From Chionoecetes opilio (taxonomy: Eukaryota; Arthropoda; Malacostraca; Decapoda; Majidae): a stretch of 64,000 bases of DNA. Below are positions 21,331 through 34,100 of the stretch, in pieces. The notes beneath the pieces are model-generated. The model did not search any database and was not told where the DNA came from. It saw only the letters and a list, made by a program, of their open reading frames with translations. Each line of letters begins with the position of its first letter. Positions within the stretch are counted from its first letter, which is position 1. The position numbers and the translations under genes were made by a program. The stretch covers positions 32,501 to 96,500 of the forward strand of contig JACEEZ010007216.1 in the NCBI GenBank assembly GCA_016584305.1. Direction: 5' to 3'.

Positions 21331-22025
21331 TATGTACTTTTTGAAGCATCACAAAATATGTGTAGTTGCTGGGGTTGTCGCCCATCAGTATTTATTCTCC
21401 TACTTATGTGAACTTCATTTATCTTATTGAACTCAGATTTTATAGTCTCCCATTCTGTTGTATATTTCCCATCAAGAGGTTATCCCAATCGAGGTGTTCT
21501 CCCCAGGCCTTTTGTATTAGACATTTACCCCTTATAGTTATTGGGCTCACTATGCCCAAGGGGTCAAATACTTGGCTGACCTGACTTAAGAGTGTTCTCT
21601 TTGTTAGGACTACATCAGAAAAATCTGGACACTTTAATCACAGTTCATCAGTTTTTACATTCCACCCTAATCCTAACACTGATTGGACCTCTGGTGGCGT
21701 ATAACTAAGGAAATCCTTCCTGATTATCCCTTCTAGTCTTGGAGAATTAGTATTCCAACTCTGTAAGGGGAGGCTGGCCTCCTGCACTCTTTATTAGCCA
21801 GGTGTTACATTTGTATTAGTTCTTCCTCAGAATGTATTGTCCCCTGCAAATTATCCATATAGAAGTTCTTCCCCAATTCTGGGCTATCAGAACCCTTAAA
21901 ATGGTACTGCAATGTTTTATTTAACAAAAAGGGGCTTGAGCAAGAACCAAACAGAACAGATTTAAACCTCTGCGTGGCCAGGGCACTGTCCTCATCATCT
22001 ATATTTTCAGGCCATAGGAATTTTA
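21331..22025 (-). pseudogene. BEL/Pao reverse transcriptase, broken
   Basis: Fragments in several frames: RFKSVLFGSCSSPFLLNKTL, FYMDNLQG (in place of the usual Y-x-D-D catalytic box), IQKAWGEHLDWDNLL. Multiple stops and frameshifts. The 5' end of the element is cut by the loose Academ-like TIR at 22026. Confidence 0.8.
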
Positions 22026-22330
22026 GACTAGGAATATAATCTCAAAATTTTACATGAGGGGTAATGGTTTGTTACAAGCTGTCACCCGTGCTAGGATTGA
22101 ACCATGACACCTCCTGAGCAATATTAGCCAGGATGACACTTGATATTTTGATTTGGGACCTCACAGTGGGTTATTTTGTGAAAGAGGTCAGTCGCGAAAT
22201 ATCTGATTTTCTCGAAAATACAAAAATGTCAATAAAATGACCAATAATGCAGTTATGAACTTTATTTTGGTGTCAAAATGAGCAGAATAACAAGCCATGT
22301 TGTATAAATATTGGTTTGTGCTATAATAAT
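22026..22330 (+). mobile_element. Solitary terminal repeat of the Academ-like element
   Basis: Starts GACTAGGAATATAATCTCAA and continues with GTTTGTTACAAGCTGTCACC, CACAGTGGGTTATTTTGTGA and AAAATGAGCAGAATAACAAG. It matches the left end of the 48-kb element (47989-48300) and, inverted, its right end (51756-52211). No coding region is attached. Sits at the broken edge of the BEL/Pao reverse transcriptase. Confidence 0.8.
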
Positions 22331-22494
22331 GAGTAGATTTAATTACTTATTACAAACATAACATACATCTAGTGAAAATTTAAGTAACGCAACAGTGAAC
22401 GATGGACGAAAAAGGCGCATCATTGCATATATGCAAGTTTACATGTACATGAAATGAAATGAAAGAATGTCGTGTTTAAAGGTCGTACTATTAA

Positions 22495-22640
22495 ACCTTT
22501 CGCCCGGGCTGGCGATGCTGCGCCAGGCAAACGCCAGCCTCAGGAAATCCTTACTTTTAAATACTGGCGTCCGCCAACCCTGGCGTCCGCCAACCCTGGC
22601 GAACGCCCGGGCTGGCGGACGTGAGTGTTCGCCAGCGCTA
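22495..22640. promoter_or_regulatory. CpG-rich repeat block upstream of the Myb/SANT-like exon
   Basis: CTGGCG, its complement CGCCAG and CGCCCGGGCTGGCG recur in both orientations (22500, 22603), with a direct repeat TGGCGTCCGCCAACCC. It lies about 100 bases before the ATG at 22718. It may be the gene's promoter region or the end of the Harbinger-like element the gene came from. I cannot separate these. Confidence 0.35.
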
Positions 22641-22717
22641 CTTTCTCCTATTCCCACTCGATTCGGCGGAAAAGCGCGCGAAATTCAAGTTTGTTTACAA
22701 CTACAGTGGACACCATC

Positions 22718-22960
22718 ATGGCTGCACGGTGTGAAGCTTCTCCTTCCAGGGCAACGCCTATATCCCATGTGGATAAGTGGGTGCTCCTTGACCTCATCAA
22801 GGAGCACATAGAAGTCATTAAGGACAAAACCACCAAAATTCTATGGCACCAACAAGAAGGCAGCAGCGTGGCAGACAATAGCAGCTAAATTCAACCACCT
22901 GACCGGACGCTTGAAAACTCCCAAGCAGGTCCGAAAAATATGGGAAAACATCAGAAATAG
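22718..22960 (+). CDS. Myb/SANT-like DNA-binding protein, exon 1
   Basis: ATG 22718 opens MAARCEASPSRATPISHVDK, then VLLDLIKEHIEVIKDKTTK. After a one-base slip near 22840 the sequence continues as NKKAAAWQTIAAKFNHLTG and PKQVRKIWENIRNR, then the donor GTGAGT at 22961. This is the tri-helical Myb/SANT-like fold of the Myb_DNA-bind_5 type (E..LLDLI..., aWq.IA..FN, ..W.NIR) found in Harbinger accessory proteins and NAIF1-like regulators. Exon 2 at 25878 joins in the right phase to give RNRAKEDYSHQKAA. The slip would truncate the protein unless it is a consensus error. Confidence 0.65.
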
Positions 22961-23147
22961 GTGAGTGCCATTGTTTACAAAACTTTATAATGTCTGTCCC
23001 TGTAAAGGTTAGGAAGTTATTATATATTTGGGTTTGGGTATATTTCGTACACCAGTACATTCATTCATGCACCAAAAACTTGTTCGTAGTCTATATGAAA
23101 CCATGAGTGACTCCCTCCTGGTCTTTTCTGGATGAAGCTGTGTAGTA

Positions 23148-24032
23148 CAAGGAGGTCCCGAAGATACAGCAGTTAGGTTCCACCTGGCATACTCGTAAAG
23201 CAAAATCTGGTATAACGAAACACATAACTAATGGTAAAATATAGGTTTGGTTCCAGGACCATCAATAAAAAAAAAAAAAAAAAAAAAGACGTGTTTTTCA
23301 AGCTAAAATAAACTGTAGCAAACACAACAAACACACAGCGTCTATATTACCCACACTGTACTACCTATTCTGTAGAAAAAGCATTCTGAAAGAGAAAATA
23401 GCAAACAAAATAACGTAGCTGCACATTAATTAAACATAAAACATGCATAACAAGCAAAAAAGACGTTGTAATGTATGGGACGCCGCGTGATACAAGAGAG
23501 GGTAGTGTAGCGGTCCCAAGGTTGGGGCCGCACACCTGGCTAATTACCCCTAAGGATCAGGCCGCACCATACGCTTAATTACCCTTCAGGTCACGCCTTG
23601 CTAGGGGTCCTGACTTGACTGAGGTCCCAAGGTTGGAGCTGCACACCTGGCTAATTAACCCTAAGGATCAGGCCACGCCATATGCTTAATTACCCTTCAG
23701 GTCACGCCTTGCTAGGGGTGACCTGACTGCGGTCCCAAGGTTGGAGCCGCACACCTGGCTAATTACCACTAAATGTCAGGCCGCGCCATATGCTTAATTA
23801 CCCTTCAGGTCACGGCTTGCTAGGGGTGACCTGACTGGGGTCAACCAAATCCCCCTTTGTCCAGACTGGGAGTGGTAGGGCGAGTATTTTGAACTTGATA
23901 ATTTTACTCACCCCAGTTTGAATGTCGTAACATTGGATTTTCGATCTCGTATATTGAAAATAGACCCTAATTTACACATCTCGTATCATCGGATTCTCGT
24001 ATACCGAACACTCTTATAACGGGACCTCCCTG
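23148..24032. mobile_element. Pogo/Tigger-type MITE in the Myb/SANT-like intron
   Basis: Left end CAAGGAGGTCCCG and right end CGGGACCTCCCTG, each next to TA. Subterminal TCTCGTATCATCGGATTCTC and TATACCGAACACTCTTATAA fit the pogo-like style. Contains a poly-A run and a ~110-bp tandem repeat. No coding part. Confidence 0.55.
23512..23848. repeat. ~110-bp tandem repeat, 3 copies
   Basis: Each copy runs from GGTCCCAAGGTTGG through GCACACCTGGCTAATTA, GCTTAATTACCCTTCAGGTC and CTTGCTAGGGGT. Steps of 111 and 108 bases, with copies two and three most alike. Confidence 0.85.
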
Positions 24033-24436
24033 TATCTCTAGTACAGTATTAGGTTAATAGATCACTATCATTATGATAGATTCTTATGGATTTTTTTTAA
24101 TTGAAAAAAAAAAATTATTATCATTCTTTTATGGGGGCACCTTACTCTACACAGGTAAGAGAGGTCCAGGGAGGCTTGCCCCCCTGGCTTAGGAGATTAT
24201 CTAAGGGGTTTGATTGAGTTAAAAATAATATTCATATATTCCATGTTTTCTGTATATGATCTTTGCTCCGTAAAATGGCTTGCTTCTGGTAGGGACGCCC
24301 CCCACACCTTAAAACCCCCCAGAAAATAACAGATTGATTAAATGAGAATCAAAATCAACGAGAAAAATCATTATTACAGAATTTTTAGAATTTTTAGAAA
24401 CCACTTTCTGACCTCCTAGCCGATTGTCATCCCAAG

Positions 24437-25171
24437 GCCATGCTGTATTCTCCTAGCCTAACACAACCCTGGTAAAGGCCATGCTGTATTCTCCTAGCCT
24501 AACACAACCCTGGTAAAGGCCATGTTGTATTCTCCTAGCCTAACACAACCCTGGTAAAGGCCATGTTGTATTCTCCTAGCCTAACACAACCCTGGTAAAG
24601 GCCATGGTGTATTCTCCTAGCCTAACACAACCCTGGTAAAGGCCATGTTGTATTCTCCTAGCCTAACACAACCCTGGTAAAGGCCATGTTGTATTCTCCT
24701 AGCCTAACACAACCCTGGTAAAGGCCATGTTGTATTCTCCTAGCCTAACACAACCCTGGTAAAGGCCATGGTGTATTCTCCTAGCCTAACACAACCCTGG
24801 TAAAGGCCATGGTGTATTCTCCTAGCCTAACACAACCCTGGTAAAGGCCATGTTGTATTCTCCTAGCCTAACACAACCCTGGTAAAGGCCATGGTGTATT
24901 CTCCTAGCCTAACACAACCCTGGTAAAGGCCATGTTGTATTCTCCTAGCCTAACACAACCCTGGTAAAGGCCATGTTGTATTCTCCTAGCCTAACACAAC
25001 CCTGGTAAAGGCCATGTTGTATTCTCCTAGCCTAACACAACCCTGGTAAAGGCCATGTTGTATTCTCCTAGCCTAACACAACCCTGGTAAAGGCCATGTT
25101 GTATTCTCCTAGCCTAACACAACCCTGGTAAAGGCCATGTTGTATTCTCCTAGCCTAACACAACCCTGGTA
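24437..25171. repeat. 41-bp minisatellite, about 18 copies
   Basis: Unit GGCCATGTTGTATTCTCCTA then GCCTAACACAACCCTGGTAA-A. Only one site varies noticeably (CATGTTG, CATGGTG, CATGCTG). A single unexpanded unit with matching left flank occurs at 26282-26373. Confidence 0.96.
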
Positions 25172-25310
25172 AGAGTGGCCCTGGCTAGGGAACATAGGGG
25201 ATTGAAAGGTCACAACAAGCTTCGGAATTTGTTCTCTCCATTTTAAGGTTTTTCATGAAGGGCCATGTCTTAAATTATTGATTTTGTGGGAAAGAACCCA
25301 CATCAGATAT

Positions 25311-25685
<375 letters not shown>

Positions 25686-25877
25686 ATAATATGATAAAAT
25701 ATGTGTTACAAAAAAATTTATCTGATTATTAAAAACAAAACATTGCTTAAAAAAAATATCCCTTCATCTTACAAATAATGGCGGGATACTGAGAAACCAG
25801 ATACCTAACAAGTAATTATAATAAGTATAGTAATAATAAGTAGATTGCAATTACTAAATCATGACCAAATTTTCCAG

Positions 25878-26060
25878 AGCCAAGGAAGACTACAGCCACC
25901 AAAAAGCTGCGAGAGCAAAAACTGGAGGAGGTCCACCACCAGCTCCAGTTGATCCGGCCTCGGCAGCTGTCCTTCCCCTGTTAGAGGATGAGCTGGAGCC
26001 ATGGCACAACCCTTGACTGCCATCAGACACATCATGACCAAGCTGTCACTGAAGATGCTG
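25878..26060 (+). CDS. Myb/SANT-like protein, exon 2
   Basis: Acceptor TTTTCCAG ends at 25877 and donor GTAAGT follows 26060. In phase with exon 1 it encodes AKEDYSHQKAARAKTGGGPP, then PAPVDPASAAVLPLLEDELE and PWHNP before a TGA. The K-x-GGGPP linker after the HTH is typical of this family. The frame +1 would extend to TTLDCHQTHHDQAVTEDAG up to the donor, so the TGA may result from another one-base error. Later exons are not found. Confidence 0.6.
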
Positions 26061-26281
26061 GTAAGTTACGCTGAAGTTATGAAGGGAATAGTATATTTCT
26101 CTTCTCAGCATTGGTCCGTTGGGGGCATGTTTACTACCCCAAAAACGATTACATGCTTGTATATCAGTAAGTCCTAAGTCATATCCTAAGTCAGTTGTAC
26201 TTTAGCTGTCATGTTCAGCAACTTTAAAGCCCCGTTCATATCTCCATGAGTCCCGGCGACCACACTTGCCCACCTTTTAAT

Positions 26282-26373
26282 ATGTAGAATTCTTAGAAAC
26301 CACTCTCTGACCTCCTAGCCAATTGTCATCCCTAGGCCATGTTGTAGTCTCCTAGCCTAACACAACCCTGGTA
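26282..26373. repeat. Single-copy unit of the 41-bp minisatellite with its flank
   Basis: AATTCTTAGAAACCACTCTC, GACCTCCTAGCCAATTGTCA and CCTAGCCTAACACAACCCTG parallel 24383-24475, but here the unit is present once. It is a dispersed copy of the parent sequence. Confidence 0.8.
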
Positions 26374-27060
26374 AGCCACAAATACTTATGTGCCTCCAAA
26401 TATTATTAATTGAACACATTAATTACATGGTGATAACAATCGCCCAGGCTCTAAAGATACGGCTCTATTTATAGTGGATAATGATGACGATAATAATAAT
26501 ATCAATGAATATCTTAAAAATTTCCACTTTTCCTCTATCATTCTCTCTCTCTCTCTCTACATCGAAAAGGGAAAGCGTGGGAAAGATCGATCTTTGCCAC
26601 GCTAAAATCACACGTGCTCCCGTCGCAGCACAGCCTGACTGGTCGGCGCCAGGCCCTGACTGGTCGCCGCCAGGCATGGACCCTTCGCCTACGAGTCCCA
26701 GCACGGAGCCAACTTTTCCCATGAAATTTTTGAGGCGCAGACCCGGCCTGAGTGTATAGAACATGCACCACACAGTCGGGAACCCTCGCGCGCCGCTTCA
26801 CGACTCCCACGACCCTATTATTATATTATATTATATTATATTCTTATAATATAGATTAATTTCCATACCCTATAAACCAAACTATTGGATATTGCGATAG
26901 ACCCTTCCCCCAAATTGGTTAGGTTTATCGTGAAATAAGCTATTAATATAATTTGCATGCTTTCTTTTATATATTTTTCTACACTTCTTTCCAATGAACT
27001 GACATTAGTTATAATGTACCACAAGTGTTCATTTATGAGTGAAGGAACATAGTGAAACAA
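26374..27060. other. No gene recognised
   Basis: Contains a short (TC)n run at 26541, a GC-rich block 26600-26810 with open frames but no recognised domain, and an AT-rich (TATAT/TATTA)n run at 26818-26860. Confidence 0.35.
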
Positions 27061-27065
27061 CAGTA

Positions 27066-27160
27066 CAGTAAAAGCCTTATAACTGGCACGTAGGGGCTGC
27101 CCTTGCCAGTATTCAATGTGCCGAGTTATGCAATTCCTCTCGATGGGTAAANTGGACCAC
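27066..27160. mobile_element. Tigger-like left-end remnant with N
   Basis: CAGTAAAAGCCTTATAACTG, TTCAATGTGCCGAGTTATGC match the left ends at 10745 and 11952 with several small deletions. It stops at an undetermined base (27152) where the sister copies have a long poly-A run. Confidence 0.75.
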
Positions 27161-27475
27161 GTGTGGTCCCGCTTTTACTTTTTTGGCCTCTTACCGCTTC
27201 CCTGGCATTGGGAGAGAGGTGTTTCTCTCCGGGACACGAAGTCCATACATTTATTGAGAAGGCTGGCCTTCTCAAAAAGTTATGATGTTTTTAATATTAA
27301 CTTATTATTGTTTTTAATGTACTCTTATTCTTTTATGTATTTCGTTATTTTAAATATTTTGTATTCTATCCTAAAATTTGTTTTTTAGTTTTACTTTACA
27401 TGTACCTTCTGTAGGCAGGCGTCAATAACCCCGCAGTTGCGGCGCCTTAAAACTAAAATCAATCAATCAATCAAT
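27161..27475 (+). mobile_element. Non-LTR element or SINE 3' end with (AATC)n tail
   Basis: GGCAGGCGTCAATAACCCCG, CAGTTGCGGCGCCTTAAAAC then AATCAATCAATCAATCAATC. A short simple-repeat tail like this is usual for RTE/L2-like elements and their SINEs. No coding part is recognised. Confidence 0.5.
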
Positions 27476-27479
27476 CTTG

Positions 27480-27835
27480 AAAATATTTAAGTTACAGGAA
27501 GGTGGAAAAATAGAAACAGGAAGAGAGTTCTAGAGTTTACCAGTGAAAGGGATGAAAGAGTAAATATACTGATTAACTCTTACATTAGGAAGATGGATAG
27601 AATGGGAGAGAATGGACAGATGAGAATGAGTAGAAAGTCTTGTGCAGCGAGGCCGCGGGAGGGGGGGAGGCATGCAGTTTGCAAGTTCAGAAGAGCAGTA
27701 GTGGGCATAAAAATAACGGTAGAAGATAGCAAGAGAAGCAACATGGCGGCGGTGATTTAAAGATTCGGCGGTGATTTAAAGATTGAAGACAGTCAGAGGA
27801 GGGGAGTTGATGATACGAAAAGGTTTTGACTCAAC
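27480..27835 (-). pseudogene. Jockey-like LINE, C-terminal reverse transcriptase fragment
   Basis: Reverse strand holds HRRHVASLAIFYRYF, CSSELANCMPPP and LVNSRTLFLF-type phrases, typical of the end of decapod Jockey-like polyproteins (NVASL.IFYRY..., SELANCMPP, FIPFTGKLWNSLP). Several frame changes. There is an internal 19-base duplication (GGCGGTGATTTAAAGATTC). Confidence 0.55.
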
Positions 27836-29103
27836 CCTGTTTAGCCCTCTAGCGCCCCCTGTGACGTATATGTAACATAAATTTCAAACAGTCATATACC
27901 CAAAAAAAGAAAAAAAATGTAATATATTTTCTACCCTAATAACCCAGTGTTACACCGATGTAACATACAGACAGCGTCTGATGATCCTCCCGTTTTCTTC
28001 AAGTACGAGAGAGGTCCAGTCAACTTGGTGATGGCACAGGTGAAATCTGTATACATTTTTGCTCTGCTTCGTGTCACCTCACCAACTACTTACGGTGTAA
28101 CTAATGTATAAATGTAGTTATGTAATTGATTGATTAGATGTTACTGAAGATCTGCAGAAGATAATATAAAGCAAACATGGTATACTTTTTTTGTTATTTA
28201 TGTTATATAATGGCGTGACATATATGTAACATTGGGTCTTTGCAGTATATATTCACTGTAAATGCTATATCTTTTTTTTTCGTAGGGCATACATTCCAAC
28301 GTTGTTAGCAGTTGTTTGTTGTAATAAACGAGAAAAAAATGATAATATATATGAAATATAATGAGGACTCAGTGTATTGTGTATTACCGCCTACGTATAC
28401 ATTAATCCATCCATAAAAATCCATAATCCCGATTTTCTCCCGATCTCCCGACTTTTTTACCCACCGCTCAACCTTTCGTTGAGTAACACAGTCTCCCTCA
28501 CAATTTCTTTTGAACTAAAACCGATCTTATATAAGCTGTGAATACGGGTGATCTGGTCTGCAGTCAACTGTGGCTCAGGCCCCATATCCAACTGAGCGAA
28601 AACACTTTCCCGAAATGTTTTGGTGACGTTTTGGGGAATCAAGCCGGGAGTGACGATAAGATGCAATATGTCCTGGTCACTTCCCATTAATGACTAATGA
28701 TTTGAAAAACTGCAAGCAGGAAGTCAAGGCCGTGAGTGAATTGCCAGACAACTTTTTTTTCAATCATTCCTCATAGGAAGCGCCGGGAGGGAATTAAACG
28801 AAATTTGTCAAGGAGGGTAACGGATGCAAGACACCGCCAACTTCTTTGTCTTCCACTGTATATATCTGATTATTAGTTATCTTTACTTATATTTTTCTAT
28901 GTGTCACTTAGTTTTGGAAATTGGCAATTTGATTTCTCCTAACTTTCAGTTTACGTAGTACTTATCTGTATGTACATGCATGCACACTTATCTTATTGGT
29001 ATCGTTTAAAATGTCCTGCCAAATGTATTGTATCTTATAGGAGCTGTGCTCCATACTTTATTTATAAAGTCTGAGCAATAATAAATTCTATTCCATAAAT
29101 TGT

Positions 29104-29106
<3 letters not shown>
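27836..29106. other. Mostly gene-free; possible transposase HTH
   Basis: GTGACGTATATGTAACAT at 27860 and GTGACATATATGTAACAT at 28213 are near-identical words 350 bases apart. The reverse ORF 28687-28457 (76 codons) contains LTADQITRIHSLYKIGFSSK-EIVRE, which has the spacing of a transposase-type helix-turn-helix, but no catalytic region follows. No other gene seen. Confidence 0.3.
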
Positions 29107-29176
<70 letters not shown>

Positions 29177-29330
29177 GGCGTACCGAGGGGGGGGGGCATG
29201 CGGCCATGGCTCCCCCCCTTTGCAAAAAATAAATAATAAAATATATTTATTATAAATAAATAAATCCTATATATATATATATAATCACAGACCATTATAT
29301 CTACAGTGTTCTATGATATATATATATATA

Positions 29331-29366
<36 letters not shown>

Positions 29367-29485
29367 TTTTTTTTTTTTTTTTTTGGCCCCCCCCTTTTTA
29401 ATTTTCTGGGTAGCCACTGCACACACACACACAACACACAACAAAACAAACACACAACACCACACATCACACACACACACAACAG
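29107..29485. repeat. (CA)n microsatellite split by a hAT-like MITE
   Basis: CA repeats at 29107-29172 and again 29420-29485 border a 247-bp insert (29173-29419) with ends CAGTGGCGTACC and GGGTAGCCACTG. CACACACA on both sides is compatible with an 8-bp hAT target duplication. The insert contains (TA)n (29322-29361) and a poly-T run. Confidence 0.7.
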
Positions 29486-29756
29486 TAGTACTGGACGATA
29501 TTCTCTAATTAGGGAGAAGGGAAATATTTATTATCTGTGGAATCTGCAATCTTCCGTTATGTGTGTGCGTGTTGCATCGCCTAGGCCTAATCTCGGACTA
29601 TTACAGCGTAATCCCTCCGAAACGATCTAATACCCTCCCGAAAGACTTAGAGCTCATAGGGACCAATCTTTGAGTAAACCTGGATCTAACACCCCATCTC
29701 CTTCTCAAGGGGGAATAGTAAACTGCCACCGATTTCCAGGAAAAACTTACCACTGT
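29486..29756. other. No gene recognised
   Basis: Unique-looking spacer between the CA and TC arrays. Nothing supported. Confidence 0.4.
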
Positions 29757-30167
<411 letters not shown>

Positions 30168-31194
30168 AAAGGTCTGATAACATTTAGATTATTTGCATCG
30201 CTTTATGTTTTTGTAGTGCTTTCACTGGTTATTTTACAGTGACCTGATTACATTGTCGTACGCTGGTTTGTTTACATTGATTTACTTGAGTTTTCATAAT
30301 TGTTTACATTCCTAGAGTAAGCCAGGCCCTGAAAAGAGTTTAATGAAAGGTAAACACGTGTTATCTCTTAAGCTGGCACTGAAGTATTGCATCGTGTGTG
30401 TGTGTGTGTTTCATTCACCCACTGTCTTGATCACGCGTTAGACTCGTGATCGCCAGCTATTACCCTTCGATAAGATATCATGGCACCTAGAGACCGATCA
30501 ATGGGTAAGGTTTACACTACACACCCAATACCCTTGCTCAAGGAGGAACTGGCCGCTCTTCAACGAAAAACCTTGCAGCCTTGAGCACTGCTTGTTTCTT
30601 GTAAGATTTATAAGAATATACTTGCATCGTTACTTCTCAAGAGTTACCTTCTCAGCTTATATACCATCAAAAAGTATATGTAGGCATACACCTATTTCTT
30701 TCCAAGGAACAAGAGGCGAAGATGACCTTTATTTCTATTTCAGCTCATCGTATGAAAGTGTCACCGAGAGCTAATCGTATTGAAACGATGTAATCGAAAG
30801 GCCTCGAAGCAGCCAATCATATCACAACTCGTTTAGAAGTGCATGGCTTATAAATATTGTGGTGAAAGTAGTTAGCTTTATAGAGTTATGTTTCACAAAA
30901 TATGACAAAACTTGTGATATGATTCAAGGCCCCCTAGAGCACAAGGCCTGATACTTCAAACACAACATAACATCTGAACTATTACATTGATTTGGTTCAC
31001 CCAAGCGATTATTACTTTTGTAACTGCTTGAGAATTCGATAAGCGAACATAATTTTTGGAGTTATGCCACGGACATATTTTTATTTACACGCATAAGAAT
31101 TTGCCTAGCCGATATTGCTTTTGCAAGTGCACGTAGGTGTACGAGCACTTTTCCTGGACATAAGTTTAGACGTATCTTCAATAATACGATAGTA
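30168..31194. other. No gene recognised
   Basis: AT-rich sequence. A (GT)n run lies at 30394. Nothing else supported. Confidence 0.4.
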
Positions 31195-34100
31195 GGGTAG
31201 AGTGGGGCAAGAAGCCCCCTTTAAGGAAAAATGTCTGTTGTATCTACAATATTTGAACTATTAATACGAAACAAGTTTTGCTAGAAAGCTTTATTAATGA
31301 GTTACCATTGCTGAAAATGACATCTACCCGCTACATTTTTGTAATGGTGAAAATATGAGTTACTTAAGAAACAAGAAAATGGCCTTTTACCCCATGCCTG
31401 GGGTAAAAGGCCCAGGGGGTTGGCTTTTTACCCCATATTAATGAATATTTGGTTCGTCAAGAAAGCCATTTTGACCACCTACTCTTTTCCTTATTGGTAC
31501 GTGCTACATACCACAGGAAGCGGAAAAGTATAAGGATTTTGAAACAGTTCTTGAAAATTGAATGTGACCAAAACATATGGAGTTAGAGCGAGTTGAAGCA
31601 AAATAAGCAAGAAATAATGTTTATACACTCTTTTACTTTCCTTTAATTATCTTAATATTAGTGAAGTCTTACTGTAATTTTTTTATGCTCATGATATGCA
31701 GCAATGTATTATGAACACGATGGTAGGCTCAGCTTTCATAAATATTATCTGGTAGCTTGGTTATATCGGGTAGGAGTACAACATTTCAATGCACTGAAAA
31801 CCTAAAAGTCCGCCTACTCTTGTGATAGTCAGTCATGACTTTATTTTTTACCCTATTGAGTTATGAATGGCGTGTTGTTGTTGAACAATCACTGCCTGAT
31901 TTACTGATGCAAACAAAATAGGCCTATTTTGTGTAAGAGATGAGTAAAGCCAAGAAATATGAATATTTTTCTGAGGCAACGCAAGGGTTTTGGGTTGCGG
32001 CGAGGCAAGTACCACCACCATCGCCACCCAGCCCGAGTCTATCAGCCAATCAGCGACGTCCTTACAAACTCGGCTAGGCAGCGAGCAGCTCCCAGCCCAG
32101 GAATCCAGGCTTAAGTGAATAGACTATAGTAACGGTGATAGGTAAGTCACCGTGTGTGTGAATAGCATAAAAAATAATAAAATAGAACTAAAGCAGACAC
32201 ATTTTCAATAACTGTGAATATGAGCTGGTGGTGCTATTTACAGCTTATAACTAGTTACTCATGGGGAAATGACTGTGTGCGTGACTAACGTCACTAGCAT
32301 GAAAACAAAAATAGAACTAAAGTAGGCATTGTGTTCCACTGACTGTGAACTAGTGCTGATTGTTATATTAAGCCTCACAAATATGTATTAGTAACTAGTT
32401 ATTTACTCACATGCAGGGAAGTCACTGTGTGTGATTAGCATAAAAAAAAACTCAAATAGAACTAAAGTAAACGTATCTTTCAAATCGGTATGACTGTGAG
32501 CCAGTGCTATCAATAGCTAGTGTTACTAGTAACTAGTTACTTGTAGCTAGTGTTACTAGTAACTAGTTACTTGCTGCTAGTGTTACTAGTTACTCACTCA
32601 TAGAGAAGTAATTGTGTATGACTTGCATGAAAATATATACAAATTCAGTGAGATGGTTGGGCCTGTTTCTTTGCTACCAACAAGTCAATCCTCGGCACAG
32701 TCTTTGAAAGAGTCACTCATATGTTGTCTTTGACTGCCAGACGTGAACGTAACTGTTTTTAATCAAGCACAGTGCTGAGAATCCCTGCTCACAGCGGTAT
32801 GTAGAAGGAAACATCAGGAGGTTCCGTACACATTTCTTTGCTAAAGCAGGGTAAGAACTCGCCATTGTTGACCAAAATCTTGTCAATGACAAACTAACGA
32901 AAGAATCTTTTGCAGTTGAGTCATTGACAAAGTCAACGAATTCGTCTTGTAATTCATCTGGAAGTGATCTAGGGTCCATCTTCAATGGATTTCGAATGAG
33001 TTGGCAATCTAAGTGTGATATCAGGAAAATAGTTATCCAACTCTTGACTGAGAGAAACCAAGTGCTTCTGAATGAGAACACTGACCTCATCCACATCATC
33101 TTTACACAGAGCTGACAAGGTGTCGCTCATATTCTCAAAAACGTCATACCGACCCGTTTGGACTTTTTCTTGCCAAAGTTTGAGTTTCATTTGAAAAGCT
33201 CGCAGCTTGTCGACAAAATCAATCATAGTTGCCAAGTAACCTGACGTGATCTGTTGACTGCGTTGATGCGAGAAAATATATCATTGAGATAAGCCAGCTT
33301 CGTGATCCATCTGCTATCTGACAGCTTGTTGACAAACTTCTTTGTTTTCTTTCTCATTCCTGTCAAAGAATTCTTTCAGCTCCTCCTTTAATGTCGCAAC
33401 TCGAGCCACTACGTTACCCCTCGATAGTCATCTTACTTCTGTATGAAAAAGGAGTGACTCTTCCTCAGCATTAAGTTCCTGACACAAAAGACGCAACATC
33501 CTTGTGTTCAACGGACTGTTTTTAATAAAGTTGACCATGGCTACAACATCATCAAGTACGGTTTTGAGGTCTGGAGGTAGGGTCTTCACAGCTAATGCGT
33601 AGCGGTGAATCATACAATGCATCTTGCTTGCGTTGGGGTTGGCTGTTTTCACCCTTGCTTGGAATCCAGACCAACAGCCTATCATTGCAGGAGCACCATC
33701 TTTTGTACATCCCACCATATTTGCCCAAGAAAGCCCTTCTTTTTACAAAAAAGCTGGACACAGCTTCAAAGATGTCTTCTCCCGTCGTTGTAGATTCCCG
33801 AGGGTGACACAATAAATATCTTCTTTAAAGTCTGAGTCTTTTATATACCTCGTGTAGGCAAGCAGCTGGGCACAAGATGATATGTCAGTGTATTCATCAA
33901 GTTGAGTTGCAAGTATGCCTAGAGGAGCTTCCTTGATTTCCGCAATGGCTTGATGCTTGATATCCTCTGATAAGTCGCATATTCTTCGATGCACAGTATA
34001 ATTTGACAATGGCAAAGTGTTCAACTTCTGTGCTGCATTCTCCCCGAAGAAGTAACCAACAATATCTTTGCAGCATGGCAAGACAAAAGTTTCAGCTATT

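Noticed and set aside
26481..26759. Proline-rich 92-codon ORF
   Set aside because: GC-rich stretch with ORFs open on both strands and no recognisable motif.
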